Assembly: GCA_022786605.1 (NCBI GenBank)
Contig: JALFWW010000012.1
Location: forward strand, 1-51,993
Source of the DNA: Clostridia bacterium
GTDB lineage: Bacteria; Bacillota; Clostridia; Lachnospirales; Anaerotignaceae
Direction of reading: 5' to 3'
DNA: 51,993 nt
Part shown: positions 37,080 to 45,378 of the stretch, one piece after another
Numbering within the stretch: the stretch's first letter is position 1
Layout of the letters: every line of letters begins with the position of its first letter
Made by a program: the position numbers and the translations under genes
Notes under the pieces: model-generated
Seen by the model: only the letters and a program-made list of their open reading frames with translations
Database searches by the model: none
Told to the model about the DNA's origin: nothing

Positions 37080-38267
37080 ATGGCAGTAAAACCTTATATC
37101 TTGGAAGAAAAAGCATATTTGACAGAATTGCGGCGGCATTTTCACGCACACCCAGAAGTAAGCCTCAAGGAATATGAAACCTGTAAGAAAATCGAAGGGG
37201 AACTGGACAGCATGGGAATCCCCCATCAGCGTATTGGAGAAACGGGTGTTTACGGCTGGATTGATGGGAAGAAGTCTGGGGATGGCGTAACCGTTGCCCT
37301 GAGAGCGGATATTGACGCGCTGGCAATGGAGGACTTGAAAGAAGTGCCTTACCATTCCCAGAACGCAGGCGTTTGTCATGCCTGCGGACATGACGCCCAT
37401 ACGGCAACATTGCTGACAGCGGCGAAAATCCTGAAAGCAAAAGAAAACGAATTTTCCGGTCAGGTGCGTCTGTTCTTCCAGCAGGCGGAAGAAATCGGAC
37501 AGGGCGCCAGACAGTTTGTGCAGGCAGGATTGCTGGAGGGAGTTACCAGAATATTTGGTGCCCATGTGACAAGCCGTATTGACAGCGGTAAGATTTCTCT
37601 GACACCAGGTCCTCAGAATGCCAGCTGTGATTACTTTAAGATCAAGATTCATGGGAAAGGCGCTCACGTTTCCACACCACAGCTTGGGGTAGATGCTTTG
37701 TATATCGCGTCTCAGATTGTGGTGCAGTTGCAGACCATCGTTTCCAGAAATACAGACCCGCTGGAAACCGTTGTGGTAGGTGTTGGCAAATTACAGGCAG
37801 GCACTCAGTATAATATCGTAGCGGAACATGCGGTACTGGAAGGCACTACCCGCAGTTTTCTGCCGGACGTGCGGAAATTTACCAATGACCGTGTGGTAAA
37901 AATCGCAAAGGAAACAGCCGCATTGTACGGTGCGGAAGCGGAAGTGGAATTTCTGGATTTTGCGGCACCGTTGGTAAACGATACACAGGCGGTGGAAGAA
38001 GTAACAGCCGTTGCGGCACCCATCTTCCAGAAAGAAAACATCATTTCTGATTTCCAGAAAGCGTTGGGTGCCGATGATTATGCGGATTATCTGGCGGTGA
38101 CAAGAGGTATGTATGCTTTTGTGGGTACCAGAAACGTAAAAGACCCTCATACAGCCGTTGCCCATCACCATGGTTTGTTTGATGTGGATGAGGAAGCGCT
38201 GCTGCTTTCCTGCAATGTATATGTAGATTATGCCCTTTGGGTATTGAATGAAAAACCGGAAGCATAA
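37080..38267 (+). CDS. M20 family amidohydrolase
   Basis: A 395-residue metal-dependent amidohydrolase of the M20D group (hippurate hydrolase / N-acyl-amino-acid deacylase type). Metal ligands lie in HACGHDAHTATLL (about residue 100) and the catalytic Glu pair in FFQQAEEIGQGA; FGAHVTSRID is at the start of the lid domain. Adjacent to metNIQ, it may release methionine or another amino acid from an acylated form imported by the transporter, a pairing also seen in other Firmicutes; this is inference. The start is at 37080, with a GGAAAGGA site upstream. Confidence 0.88.
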   Translation: MAVKPYILEEKAYLTELRRHFHAHPEVSLKEYETCKKIEGELDSMGIPHQRIGETGVYGWIDGKKSGDGVTVALRADIDALAMEDLKEVPYHSQNAGVCHACGHDAHTATLLTAAKILKAKENEFSGQVRLFFQQAEEIGQGARQFVQAGLLEGVTRIFGAHVTSRIDSGKISLTPGPQNASCDYFKIKIHGKGAHVSTPQLGVDALYIASQIVVQLQTIVSRNTDPLETVVVGVGKLQAGTQYNIVAEHAVLEGTTRSFLPDVRKFTNDRVVKIAKETAALYGAEAEVEFLDFAAPLVNDTQAVEEVTAVAAPIFQKENIISDFQKALGADDYADYLAVTRGMYAFVGTRNVKDPHTAVAHHHGLFDVDEEALLLSCNVYVDYALWVLNEKPEA

Positions 38268-38279
38268 AACAGAAAGAGA

Positions 38280-38310
38280 AGCCCAGAAGCCGAAAGCTGT
38301 GGGCTTTTTT
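38280..38310 (+). terminator. Terminator after the M20 gene
   Basis: AGCCCA and AGC pair with GCT and TGGGCT (with small internal mismatches) around CGAAA, followed by six Ts. Confidence 0.82.
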
Positions 38311-38365
38311 CTTGTGGAAAAATAAAATTCTATGGTACAATGTCAAAATGAATGGGGGATGAGAG

Positions 38366-38689
38366 ATGAAAAAAATACCTTGGATGAGGGGATACGGGAC
38401 GTTGTTTCGGGCATCTGTGAGAGCAGGAAAAAAATTGCCGTTGCATATACCCTTGCGAGAATTTATAGGCGGATGTTGGCGATTGGCGTTTTTGGATGAT
38501 ATGGTCTGTCGCCATGAACTAGATGGTGTGATGGTCAAAGGCGGTCCTGTTGTTTTTCCACCGAAAAAAGAATCCATTCCTTATCGGTTTGAACTTTTTC
38601 TGGAAATGTATGCAGAAGATACACCGGAGGAATGGGAAAAGACATACAGGCAGACATGGAAGCGGGCAAAGGCATTGAGGGGAAAATGA
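38366..38689 (+). CDS. Hypothetical protein, 107 residues
   Basis: A basic, soluble, tryptophan-containing protein (WRLAFLDDMVCRHELDGVM; VVFPPKKESIPYRFELFLEM) with no signal peptide or membrane segment. GGGGGATGAGAG precedes the ATG, supporting translation. It lies alone between a terminator and the oxidoreductase gene, 55 bases ahead. I do not recognise it. Confidence 0.6.
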   Translation: MKKIPWMRGYGTLFRASVRAGKKLPLHIPLREFIGGCWRLAFLDDMVCRHELDGVMVKGGPVVFPPKKESIPYRFELFLEMYAEDTPEEWEKTYRQTWKRAKALRGK

Positions 38690-38744
38690 TGATGTGATAT
38701 ACTACAGATATGTATTTCATCAAAGACAAAGAGGAGGTTTTTAA

Positions 38745-39713
38745 ATGAAAATCGGTATTTTGGGTCCTGGGAATATTGCGGAAAAAATGGCGTATACCAT
38801 CAATCATATGGATGACGCCCAGTGTTATGCCGTTGCGTCCAGAGATTTGGGACGGGCAAAGGCATTTGCGGAAAAATTTGGGATTCCAAGAGCATATGGC
38901 TCCTATGAAGAACTGGCGAAAGACCCGGATGTGGAACTGATTTATATTGCGGTACCTCATTCCCATCATTATATGTATATGAAAATGTGTCTGGAACATG
39001 GGAAACCTGTATTGTGTGAAAAAGCCTTTACGGCAAACGCTGCTCAGGCGAAAGAAATTCTGGAACTATCCAAAGAAAAAGGCGTTTTTGTGGGAGAAGC
39101 CATTTGGACAAGGTATATGCCTTCCAGAAAGATCATTGATGATGCCATTGCGGCTGGCAAAATTGGGGAAGTGAATTTTGTGACGGCAAATCTGGGATAT
39201 AATATCCAGCATGTACGCCGTTTGACAGACCCGGAACTGGCAGGAGGCGCACTGCTGGATGTGGGGATTTATCCGTTGTCTTTCATTGCCATGATTTTGG
39301 GGGATGAAGTGGCAAGCATCACTTCTTCCTGTGTAAAAACGGAAACGGGTGTGGATGCGCAAAATGCCATTATCCTTACATACAAAAACGGCAAAATGGC
39401 CATCGCTCACAGCGGTATGCTGGGACCCACAGAACAGTTTGGCATTGTTTATGGTTCTAAAGGATATCTGGTGGCGGAAAACATCAACAATGTTGACCGT
39501 GTCTGCATTTATGACAACGACCGGAAACTGGTGGAAGCCATTGATATGCCGGAACAGATCACCGGTTTTGAAGATGAGGTGCGTGCATCTATGGCGGCTA
39601 TCCGAGAAGGCAAAATCGAATGTGAACAGATGCCTCACAGAGAGATTCTGCGGATGATGGAACAGATGGACAGCCTGCGGGAAGCGTGGGGGATTCGTTA
39701 TCCTTTTGAATAA
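38745..39713 (+). CDS. Gfo/Idh/MocA-family NAD(P)-dependent oxidoreductase
   Basis: A 322-residue dehydrogenase: N-terminal Rossmann fold (IGILGPGNIAEKMAY), the EKAF form of the family's EKP motif (VLCEKAFTANAAQAKE), and a C-terminal substrate domain with GGALLDVGIYPLSF, resembling trans-dihydrodiol/xylose dehydrogenase-type members. The substrate is probably a sugar or cyclitol. AGAGGAGGT precedes the start. A LacI-type regulator follows and may control it. Confidence 0.9.
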   Translation: MKIGILGPGNIAEKMAYTINHMDDAQCYAVASRDLGRAKAFAEKFGIPRAYGSYEELAKDPDVELIYIAVPHSHHYMYMKMCLEHGKPVLCEKAFTANAAQAKEILELSKEKGVFVGEAIWTRYMPSRKIIDDAIAAGKIGEVNFVTANLGYNIQHVRRLTDPELAGGALLDVGIYPLSFIAMILGDEVASITSSCVKTETGVDAQNAIILTYKNGKMAIAHSGMLGPTEQFGIVYGSKGYLVAENINNVDRVCIYDNDRKLVEAIDMPEQITGFEDEVRASMAAIREGKIECEQMPHREILRMMEQMDSLREAWGIRYPFE

Positions 39714-39735
39714 TATCGTGGATAATGGAAAAGAT

Positions 39736-39768
39736 AGACTGTATGGATGACATACAGTCTGTTTTTTT
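39736..39768 (+). terminator. Terminator after the oxidoreductase
   Basis: A perfect 10-bp stem AGACTGTATG/CATACAGTCT with a GATGA loop, then seven Ts. Confidence 0.92.
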
Positions 39769-39803
39769 GGGAAAAATTAGGCAATTATCAGAAAAGTTTT
39801 CCT

Positions 39804-39840
39804 TTGAACGCTTTTCAATGCTTTGAATTTATAGTATAAT
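39804..39840 (+). promoter_or_regulatory. Promoter and possible autoregulatory operator of the LacI gene
   Basis: TATAAT (39835-39840) has TTTTCA 17 bases upstream. The -35 region overlaps an imperfect palindrome TTGAACGCTTTTCAA (39804-39818) with a CG core element as in LacI-family operators. The operator role is a guess. Confidence 0.4.
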
Positions 39841-39877
39841 TTTGTAGAATATTTGTATACGGAATAAGGGAGAAAAT

Positions 39878-40882
39878 ATGGCAACATTAAAAGATATTGC
39901 GGCATTGGCTGGTGTATCGCCTTCCACGGTTTCCCGGGTATTACAAGAAGATGCTACATTATCGGTGACACATCAAACACGGGAAAAAATCCGACAGGCG
40001 GCGCGGCAGCTGGGCTATGTGAAACCTCAGAGAAAAAACGCAGAAAAAAATACGAAAAAGGAAAACAGGAAATACTGCGTGGGCATTGCCCAGATGGATA
40101 TACAGGAAACATCGGAAGAATGGTATTATATGATTTTGAAAAACGCCGTAGAGCAGGCATGTTTTGCCAGAAATCTGGAAACAGTACCTTTGTTTTTTTC
40201 GGAGAGTTACACGGGCAAGGGAACTGACAGAGAATTGCAGGGAATCATTGCCATCGGCGTATTTTCAGAACATGTGATCCGCCAGATGGAGGCATATACG
40301 CCCAATATTGTATTTTTGGGCAATGGACCTGATGACAGTAAGTATTACAGTGTGGTACCGCATCATACATTATCCATTGAACTGGCATTGACCCATCTTT
40401 TTGCTCAGGGACATCGTCAGATTGCTTTTGTGGGAAGCAAAAACAAAAAAGAAGCGGCTTTGTTTGAAATGCAGATTTTTGCTTTTTTGCATGCCATGTC
40501 ATGCAGAGGCGAAGTTGGCAGCATAGTGGAGTATGGAGGCACACCGGAAGAAGTGAGATCGTCTTTGAAAGACATGTGTGACCGGCTCAGCCCAACAGCT
40601 TTGCTTTTGGGGGCAGGCGTATCTGCTGGTGCGGTTGTGTATACCCTGCGGGAAATGGGTATATCTATTCCAGAGGATATGAGTGTTGTGACTTGCAGCA
40701 TCACAAGACAACAGGATTGTTATGGTATCCCCTTGACGGCGGTGCAGATTATGCGGCAGGAAATGGCAGAAGCGGCGCTGTACTGGCTGGAGCAGATGTG
40801 GGCAGGAGACGTATACCCCAAAAAAGCGTTGGTACCAAGTCAGTTGGAAGAGCGGGGCAGTGTACGTCCATTATTTACTTGA
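39878..40882 (+). CDS. LacI-family transcriptional regulator
   Basis: A 334-residue repressor: N-terminal HTH (TLKDIAALAGVSPSTVSRVL, residues 3-22) with the hinge QAARQLGYVKP, then a linker rich in Lys and Asn, then a periplasmic-binding-protein-like sensor domain (GIIAIGVFSEHVI; GHRQIAFVGSK). The usual sugar or nucleotide ligand cannot be named. GGGAG precedes the start. It probably controls the neighbouring oxidoreductase and/or itself. Confidence 0.9.
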   Translation: MATLKDIAALAGVSPSTVSRVLQEDATLSVTHQTREKIRQAARQLGYVKPQRKNAEKNTKKENRKYCVGIAQMDIQETSEEWYYMILKNAVEQACFARNLETVPLFFSESYTGKGTDRELQGIIAIGVFSEHVIRQMEAYTPNIVFLGNGPDDSKYYSVVPHHTLSIELALTHLFAQGHRQIAFVGSKNKKEAALFEMQIFAFLHAMSCRGEVGSIVEYGGTPEEVRSSLKDMCDRLSPTALLLGAGVSAGAVVYTLREMGISIPEDMSVVTCSITRQQDCYGIPLTAVQIMRQEMAEAALYWLEQMWAGDVYPKKALVPSQLEERGSVRPLFT

Positions 40883-40897
40883 AATAAGATTTTGATC

Positions 40898-40928
40898 AGA
40901 AGTATTTCTAAAAAGAAATACTTCTTTG
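40898..40928 (+). terminator. Terminator after the LacI gene
   Basis: A perfect 12-bp stem AGAAGTATTTCT/AGAAATACTTCT with a 4-base A loop; the T tract is short. Confidence 0.7.
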
Positions 40929-41110
40929 GGGGCATCTTCATAAGAAAACAAAGAAAGCCAAAATCCTTATGATTACAAAGGATTTTGGCTTTCTTATTTT
41001 GTTCAGATTTTATATGTTCTGTTTTCTTATGAAGACAGCCGTCGCAATTCCCCTTAAGAAATCAAGGAAAAGAAAAATCAATGTTTTCTTAAGGGGAAGT
41101 TACTTTTTTT
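40928..41110 (+). repeat. Palindromic intergenic repeat, full copy B
   Basis: Nested palindromes: an outer arm TCTTCATAAGAAAACA with its exact complement TGTTTTCTTATGAAGA; inside it a hairpin GAAAGCCAAAATCCTT/AAGGATTTTGGCTTTC; then CAGCCGTCGCAA and a second hairpin TTCCCCTTAAGAAA/TTTTCTTAAGGGGAA. No open reading frame lies inside. Copy C at 48498-48670 has the same order in inverse orientation. Confidence 0.85.
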
Positions 41111-41210
41111 ATTTCGTTTTTTTTGTTGGAAAAACAACGGAAATGAATTTCTGTTTATCATAAAATAGAGTCATAGAAAAACAATAGGAATTCAAAAGGA
41201 GGCAGAAACC

Positions 41211-41552
41211 ATGGGATATATCAAAAACATTCCACAGGAAAATATACTGTGTTTGGCAGAGCAGGTCAGTATCCAGCCAGGGCAGGTTGTCAGCAAAACA
41301 TTGGCACAGAATAAAGCGGTGAGTTTGACCATATTTGCATTTGACAAGGATGAAGAAATCAGCACCCATGCATCTCATGGGGATGCCATGGTGACAGTAT
41401 TGGAAGGAACAGGGAGATTTACGGTAGATGGCAAGGAATTTGTTTTGCGAGAAGGGGAAACCTTAGTGATGCCGGCAGGCAAACCGCATGCCGTTTACGG
41501 ACAGGAAGCCTTCAAAATGTTGCTAACCGTTATTTTTCCTTTGGAAGGATAA
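41211..41552 (+). CDS. Cupin-domain protein
   Basis: A 113-residue single-domain beta-barrel protein. Cupin motif 1 is seen as [28 protein letters not shown] spacing (His ligands at about residues 55 and 58) and motif 2 as [11 protein letters not shown]. These small metal-binding cupins bind or detoxify small molecules. AAAGGAGG precedes the ATG, and hcp follows after 26 bases, so the two are probably one operon linked to redox or nitrosative stress. Confidence 0.85.
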   Translation: MGYIKNIPQENILCLAEQVSIQPGQVVSKTLAQNKAVSLTIFAFDKDEEISTHASHGDAMVTVLEGTGRFTVDGKEFVLREGETLVMPAGKPHAVYGQEAFKMLLTVIFPLEG

Positions 41553-41578
41553 AAATAGAGAATGAAAAGGAGCGAAGA

Positions 41579-43213
41579 ATGATGAATATGTTTTGTTTTC
41601 AGTGTCAGGAAACAGCAGGCTGCAAAGGCTGCACAAGAGTGGGGGTATGCGGAAAAACCGCGCAGACAGCAGGCTTGCAGGATTTATTGATTTATGTGAC
41701 AAAAGGACTTTCCCATGTGGCGACAAAGCTGCGGAAAGCAGGTAAAAAAGTTGGAACCGATGTGAATCATCTGGTGACAGAAAATTTGTTTATCACCATT
41801 ACAAACGCAAATTTTGATGATGAAAAAATTACAAGACGCATTGTGGAAACACTGGCTTGTAAAGAAGCACTGCTGGCGGAACTGGGCAGCGACGCTGGTT
41901 TGCCAGAAGCCGCAAAATGGAATGGAGCAGAAGAAACATTTGCGGAAAAAGCGGCGCAGGTAGGCGTTTTATCCACAGAAAATGAAGATATCCGCAGTCT
42001 GCGTGAAATGATCGTATATGGTCTGAAAGGGATGGCTGCTTACAGCAAACATGCCAACGCATTAGGGAAAGAAAGCGAAGCCATTGATGCCTTTTTGCAG
42101 GAAACATTGGCAAAAACACTGGATGACAGTCTGGATGTGGAAGCGCTTGTGGCACTGACCATGGAAACAGGCAAATACGGCGTAGACGCTATGGCGATGC
42201 TGGATGAAGCAAATACAAGTGCTTATGGCAACCCACAGATCACAAAAGTGGATTTGGGTGTACGGAAAAATCCTGGTATTCTTGTTTCTGGTCACGACCT
42301 GAGAGATTTGGAAATGCTGCTGAAGCAGACAGAAGGCACAGGGGTAGACGTATATACACACTCTGAAATGCTGCCTGCGCATTACTATCCCGCATTTCAG
42401 AAATACAGCCACTTTGCAGGCAACTACGGCAACGCATGGTGGAAACAGAAAGAAGAATTTGAAGCATTCAACGGTCCTGTGCTGCTGACAACAAACTGTC
42501 TGGTACCTCCTTTGGAAAGTTACAAAGACCGCATTTATACCACTGGCGCTGTTGGTTTCCCTGGATGTAAACACATTCCCGGCGGTGTTGGGGAAGAAAA
42601 AGATTTCTCCGCATTGATCGCTCACGCGAAACAGTGCCCCGCCCCTACAGAGCTAGAAACAGGTGAAATCGTTGGCGGTTTCGCACACCATCAGGTATTG
42701 GCACTGGCAGACAAGATTGTAGAAGCCGTAAAGAGCGGCGCCATCAAGAAATTTGTAGTGATGGCTGGCTGTGACGGCCGCAGTCCCAAACGGAATTACT
42801 ATACAGATTTCGCAAAAGCCCTGCCCAAAGATACTGTGATCCTCACAGCAGGCTGTGCGAAATACAAATACAATAAACTGGACTTGGGCGACATCAATGG
42901 CATCCCTCGTGTATTGGATGCCGGTCAGTGCAATGACAGCTACTCTCTGGCAGTGATTGCCCTGAAACTGAAAGAAGTATTCGGTTTGGAAGATATCAAC
43001 GATCTGCCCATCGTATATAATATTGCTTGGTATGAACAGAAAGCGGTTATCGTATTGCTGGCACTGCTGTATCTGGGTGTGAAGAATATCCATCTGGGTC
43101 CCACACTGCCCGCATTCCTTTCTCCCAATGTGGCAAAAGTGCTGGTGGAAAACTTCGGTATCGCAGGCATTGGTACTGTGGAAGAAGACATGGAACTGTT
43201 CTTTGGCGAATGA
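41579..43213 (+). CDS. hcp: Hybrid-cluster protein (hydroxylamine reductase)
   Basis: A 544-residue Hcp of the strict-anaerobe type. The N-terminal cysteines form CX2CX8CX5C (Cys6, 9, 18, 24), which ligate the [4Fe-4S] cluster. Downstream motifs include SGHDLRDLE, the Cys-containing [33 protein letters not shown] and [10 protein letters not shown], which hold the hybrid iron-sulfur-oxygen cluster. Hcp reduces NO and hydroxylamine and handles protein S-nitrosation in the cytosol. AAAAGGAGCG precedes two adjacent ATG codons; the first is taken. No Hcr reductase gene lies in the window. Confidence 0.97.
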   Translation: MMNMFCFQCQETAGCKGCTRVGVCGKTAQTAGLQDLLIYVTKGLSHVATKLRKAGKKVGTDVNHLVTENLFITITNANFDDEKITRRIVETLACKEALLAELGSDAGLPEAAKWNGAEETFAEKAAQVGVLSTENEDIRSLREMIVYGLKGMAAYSKHANALGKESEAIDAFLQETLAKTLDDSLDVEALVALTMETGKYGVDAMAMLDEANTSAYGNPQITKVDLGVRKNPGILVSGHDLRDLEMLLKQTEGTGVDVYTHSEMLPAHYYPAFQKYSHFAGNYGNAWWKQKEEFEAFNGPVLLTTNCLVPPLESYKDRIYTTGAVGFPGCKHIPGGVGEEKDFSALIAHAKQCPAPTELETGEIVGGFAHHQVLALADKIVEAVKSGAIKKFVVMAGCDGRSPKRNYYTDFAKALPKDTVILTAGCAKYKYNKLDLGDINGIPRVLDAGQCNDSYSLAVIALKLKEVFGLEDINDLPIVYNIAWYEQKAVIVLLALLYLGVKNIHLGPTLPAFLSPNVAKVLVENFGIAGIGTVEEDMELFFGE

Positions 43214-43257
43214 GAAAGGAAAAATAGAATTTTTTAAAACGCAGATTCCACATAAGA

Positions 43258-43338
43258 AAATATAGGAGACAAAATCTTCGTAAAAACAAGAAAGCTGGAA
43301 CCCTTCATCATGTAAGGATTTCAGCTTTCTTTGTTTCC
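43258..43338 (-). repeat. Palindromic intergenic repeat, partial copy D; bidirectional terminator
   Basis: AAAATCTTCGTAAAAACAAG, then hairpin GAAAGCTGGAACCCTT...AAGGATTTCAGCTTTC and TTTGTTTCC, matching the inverted copy C over its first hairpin only. It lies between convergent hcp and the next gene and would terminate both. Confidence 0.6.
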
Positions 43339-43356
43339 GAAAAAGGGGTATTTGTG

Positions 43357-44550
43357 TTAAGGTGTATCGTTTTCTGTTGTTTCATTTTTTTCATAAGCAG
43401 CCAATTTTTCCTGCAAAGCATCCACTTGGGCTTTCCATTTTGCGTTGACTGCGGAAATTTCTTCATTGCGCTGGGAAAGAAGTGCCCGCAGTTCCTCCAG
43501 TTCGTTATTTTCTTCTTCCCGTACTGGTGATGAGGCGGGCGTGGAAGCGGCGTATAACTGGGGCTGTGAAATAGGGATATTTTCTGAGAAAATAGCAGGA
43601 TGGTAATTGTTCTGTCTGTCCCCAATGGCTTCGGCGGAGAAGGGGTCAGATGTACCGATGAATTCCCCTTTCAGACTTTGCAGGGGGAAGGGGAATGTAC
43701 AGCGTTCCACAGGACCAATGGAAGTGCCGTTTTCACAGACGCATCGCATGGGCAGACCATTTGCGCACCAGAAAAGTATGATTTTATCCTGTTGGCGATA
43801 GATCAGACAATGATCACAGGCAGAACTGCTTTCCCAGAGGACGAAGGGACGTCCCATAGAAGAACCCTGTTTGCAGCGATAAACCACCTGATTGCGGAAC
43901 AGGTTCCGGCTGAGATAGAGAATATGCATCTGCTGGTTGTCTTCCAGAATGGAAAAATCCGTGCAGGTGCCTCCTGTCTGAATGAGAGGAGAAAGGCTGC
44001 CCATGGTAAAAGGAGAAAGAAGGATTTCTCGGGCACTGATGGTGCTGCGATGGGAACGATAATATAAAATTACATGATTTTCTCCCAATCTGCGTCCCAG
44101 AAAAGGCGCTCCCGGCAGCGGCAGAAAATGGTCGATTTGATAAGGCGGCTGCCACTGTCCTTTCTGGAACAGAGCGTATTCCAAAATGGCATTGCCGCTC
44201 TGAGGTTGGGATACGCCGTAGAAAAGATGGAAAGCGTCTTTTTGTGGTGCCATAAAACAATAAGTGTTTTGCCATCGTTTGTCACCTGCCTGCCACAAAG
44301 GGCGTGGTTCCCACTGCATCAGATCAGAGGAGGCGGATAATATGAGCCGCCCGTCGGTGGTGGGATAGAGCAGATATGTATAGGATTCATATTGGCAAAG
44401 GGAAAAGGCGGAAACACCTTCCGCGATACAAAAGGGGGTGTATCTGCCATCGGTAGTCTGTCTGCGGCACCACAAACGGTTATGCTCCAGTGAAAAAACA
44501 GCAATGTCCCCCTGTGGGGTTTTCAGATATTTCACATTGGGATTTTGCAT
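43357..44550 (-). CDS. Hypothetical protein with possible beta-propeller and C-terminal coiled coil
   Basis: A 397-residue soluble protein. The start at 44550 is favoured (CAGGAGTG upstream) over an in-frame ATG at 44610. Residues 1 to about 300 are rich in short beta segments with recurring aromatic/Ser patterns (YTYLLYPTTDGRLILSASSD; MHILYLSRNLF), suggesting a beta-propeller or similar all-beta fold. Residues about 345-397 form a coiled coil (EENNELEELRALLSQRNEEI, AYEKNE). No signal peptide, anchor or catalytic motif is seen. The gene is monocistronic and convergent with hcp. Function unknown. Confidence 0.7.
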   Translation of the reverse strand: MQNPNVKYLKTPQGDIAVFSLEHNRLWCRRQTTDGRYTPFCIAEGVSAFSLCQYESYTYLLYPTTDGRLILSASSDLMQWEPRPLWQAGDKRWQNTYCFMAPQKDAFHLFYGVSQPQSGNAILEYALFQKGQWQPPYQIDHFLPLPGAPFLGRRLGENHVILYYRSHRSTISAREILLSPFTMGSLSPLIQTGGTCTDFSILEDNQQMHILYLSRNLFRNQVVYRCKQGSSMGRPFVLWESSSACDHCLIYRQQDKIILFWCANGLPMRCVCENGTSIGPVERCTFPFPLQSLKGEFIGTSDPFSAEAIGDRQNNYHPAIFSENIPISQPQLYAASTPASSPVREEENNELEELRALLSQRNEEISAVNAKWKAQVDALQEKLAAYEKNETTENDTP

Positions 44551-44686
44551 GATTGACACTCCTGTCGTTTTTATCACTAGTATATGTTGAAAAATAAAAA
44601 ATAGAATCAATAATGTGAAAATAAAAATATATATTGACTTTAATAATATTAAATGTTATTTTAATAATATGAAAGGTGGTGAGGAT

Positions 44687-44980
44687 GTGGAACGAATACC
44701 GGATTGGATCATGCAGTTGGAAGAAGAAGATTTGGCATTTATCAAGAATTTTGTAATGGCTTCAGGTTCTTTGAAAGAAATTGCGGGGATTTATGGCGTT
44801 ACCTATCCTACGGTGAGATTGCGGCTGGATAAACTGATCCAGAAAATACAGTTGACGGAACAGAAAGAACAGGAGCCTTATGTGCGGCTCATCAAAGAGC
44901 TTGCTATGGATGATAAACTGGATTTTGATACGGCGAAGCTGCTCATTACAGCATATCGGAAAGAGAAAGGAGAGAAATAG
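44687..44980 (+). CDS. DUF2089-family small regulator-like protein
   Basis: A 97-residue protein. The GTG start at 44687 is favoured because GGTGGTGAGGAT precedes it and the product then opens as RIPDWIMQLEEEDLAFIKNF, the usual DUF2089 beginning; the longer ATG frames upstream have poor sites. It contains a helix-turn-helix-like segment (SLKEIAGIYGVTYPTVRLRL), so DNA binding is plausible. A small membrane gene follows after two bases, a common DUF2089 partner. Confidence 0.78.
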   Translation: MERIPDWIMQLEEEDLAFIKNFVMASGSLKEIAGIYGVTYPTVRLRLDKLIQKIQLTEQKEQEPYVRLIKELAMDDKLDFDTAKLLITAYRKEKGEK

Positions 44981-44982
44981 AA

Positions 44983-45291
44983 ATGGCAATGACGGATAGT
45001 GTATTACTATGGATATTATTGATGGTATGGTTGGTGCCTTTTGCGCTGTTTATTTTGTTGTAGATTTTTCTCTGTCGGAAAGAGAATAAGTGGCTGGGTT
45101 TGATTTTACCTATATTCTCATTTGCTGTAGGCTCTTATTTTGCGTTATTTCAGACAAAAGTGGTGAATTTCTTTTTGTCTTTGTTTGTGGGGAATATTGG
45201 TACCATTGTGTATCTGCTGATTTATGTTATTATTCGACGGAAAAAGAAAAAGAACAGCGACATGGATCAAATGAAAATCAAAGATTTATAA
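44983..45291 (+). pseudogene. Small membrane protein interrupted by an in-frame TAG
   Basis: Starting at ATG44983 (AAAGGAGAG upstream) the frame encodes MAMTDSVLLWILLMVWLVPF... and stops at TAG 45061-45063 after 26 residues. The same frame then continues without a break as IFLCRKENKWLGLILPIFSF and on to TAA at 45291, giving about 102 codons and three hydrophobic segments in all. A single CAG-to-TAG change would explain it. Translation could restart at TTG45100, or the gene may be inactivated. It follows the DUF2089 gene directly. Confidence 0.7.
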
Positions 45292-45324
45292 AAAATGGAA
45301 TCCTTTTTAGGATTCCATTTTTTG
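45290..45324. terminator. Bidirectional terminator between convergent genes
   Basis: AAAAAATGGAATCC pairs perfectly with GGATTCCATTTTTT around a short T-rich loop, so it carries a T run on either strand. It serves the DUF2089 operon and nadE. Confidence 0.9.
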
Positions 45325-45378
45325 TGTGAAAATAAAAATACAGAACAGGTACCGGTTCTGTATTTGATTTTATCAGGA

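Larger units (their letters stand above)
40883..41210. other. Intergenic region occupied by a terminator and repeat copy B
   Basis: The 328-base gap is almost wholly accounted for by the LacI-gene terminator and the palindromic repeat. The final 100 bases should hold the cupin-hcp promoter, but no clear one is seen. Confidence 0.65.

Noticed and set aside
36081..37667. A 528-codon minus-strand open frame across metQ and the M20 gene
   Set aside because: Antisense to two well-identified genes and crossing their terminator; composition is not protein-like.
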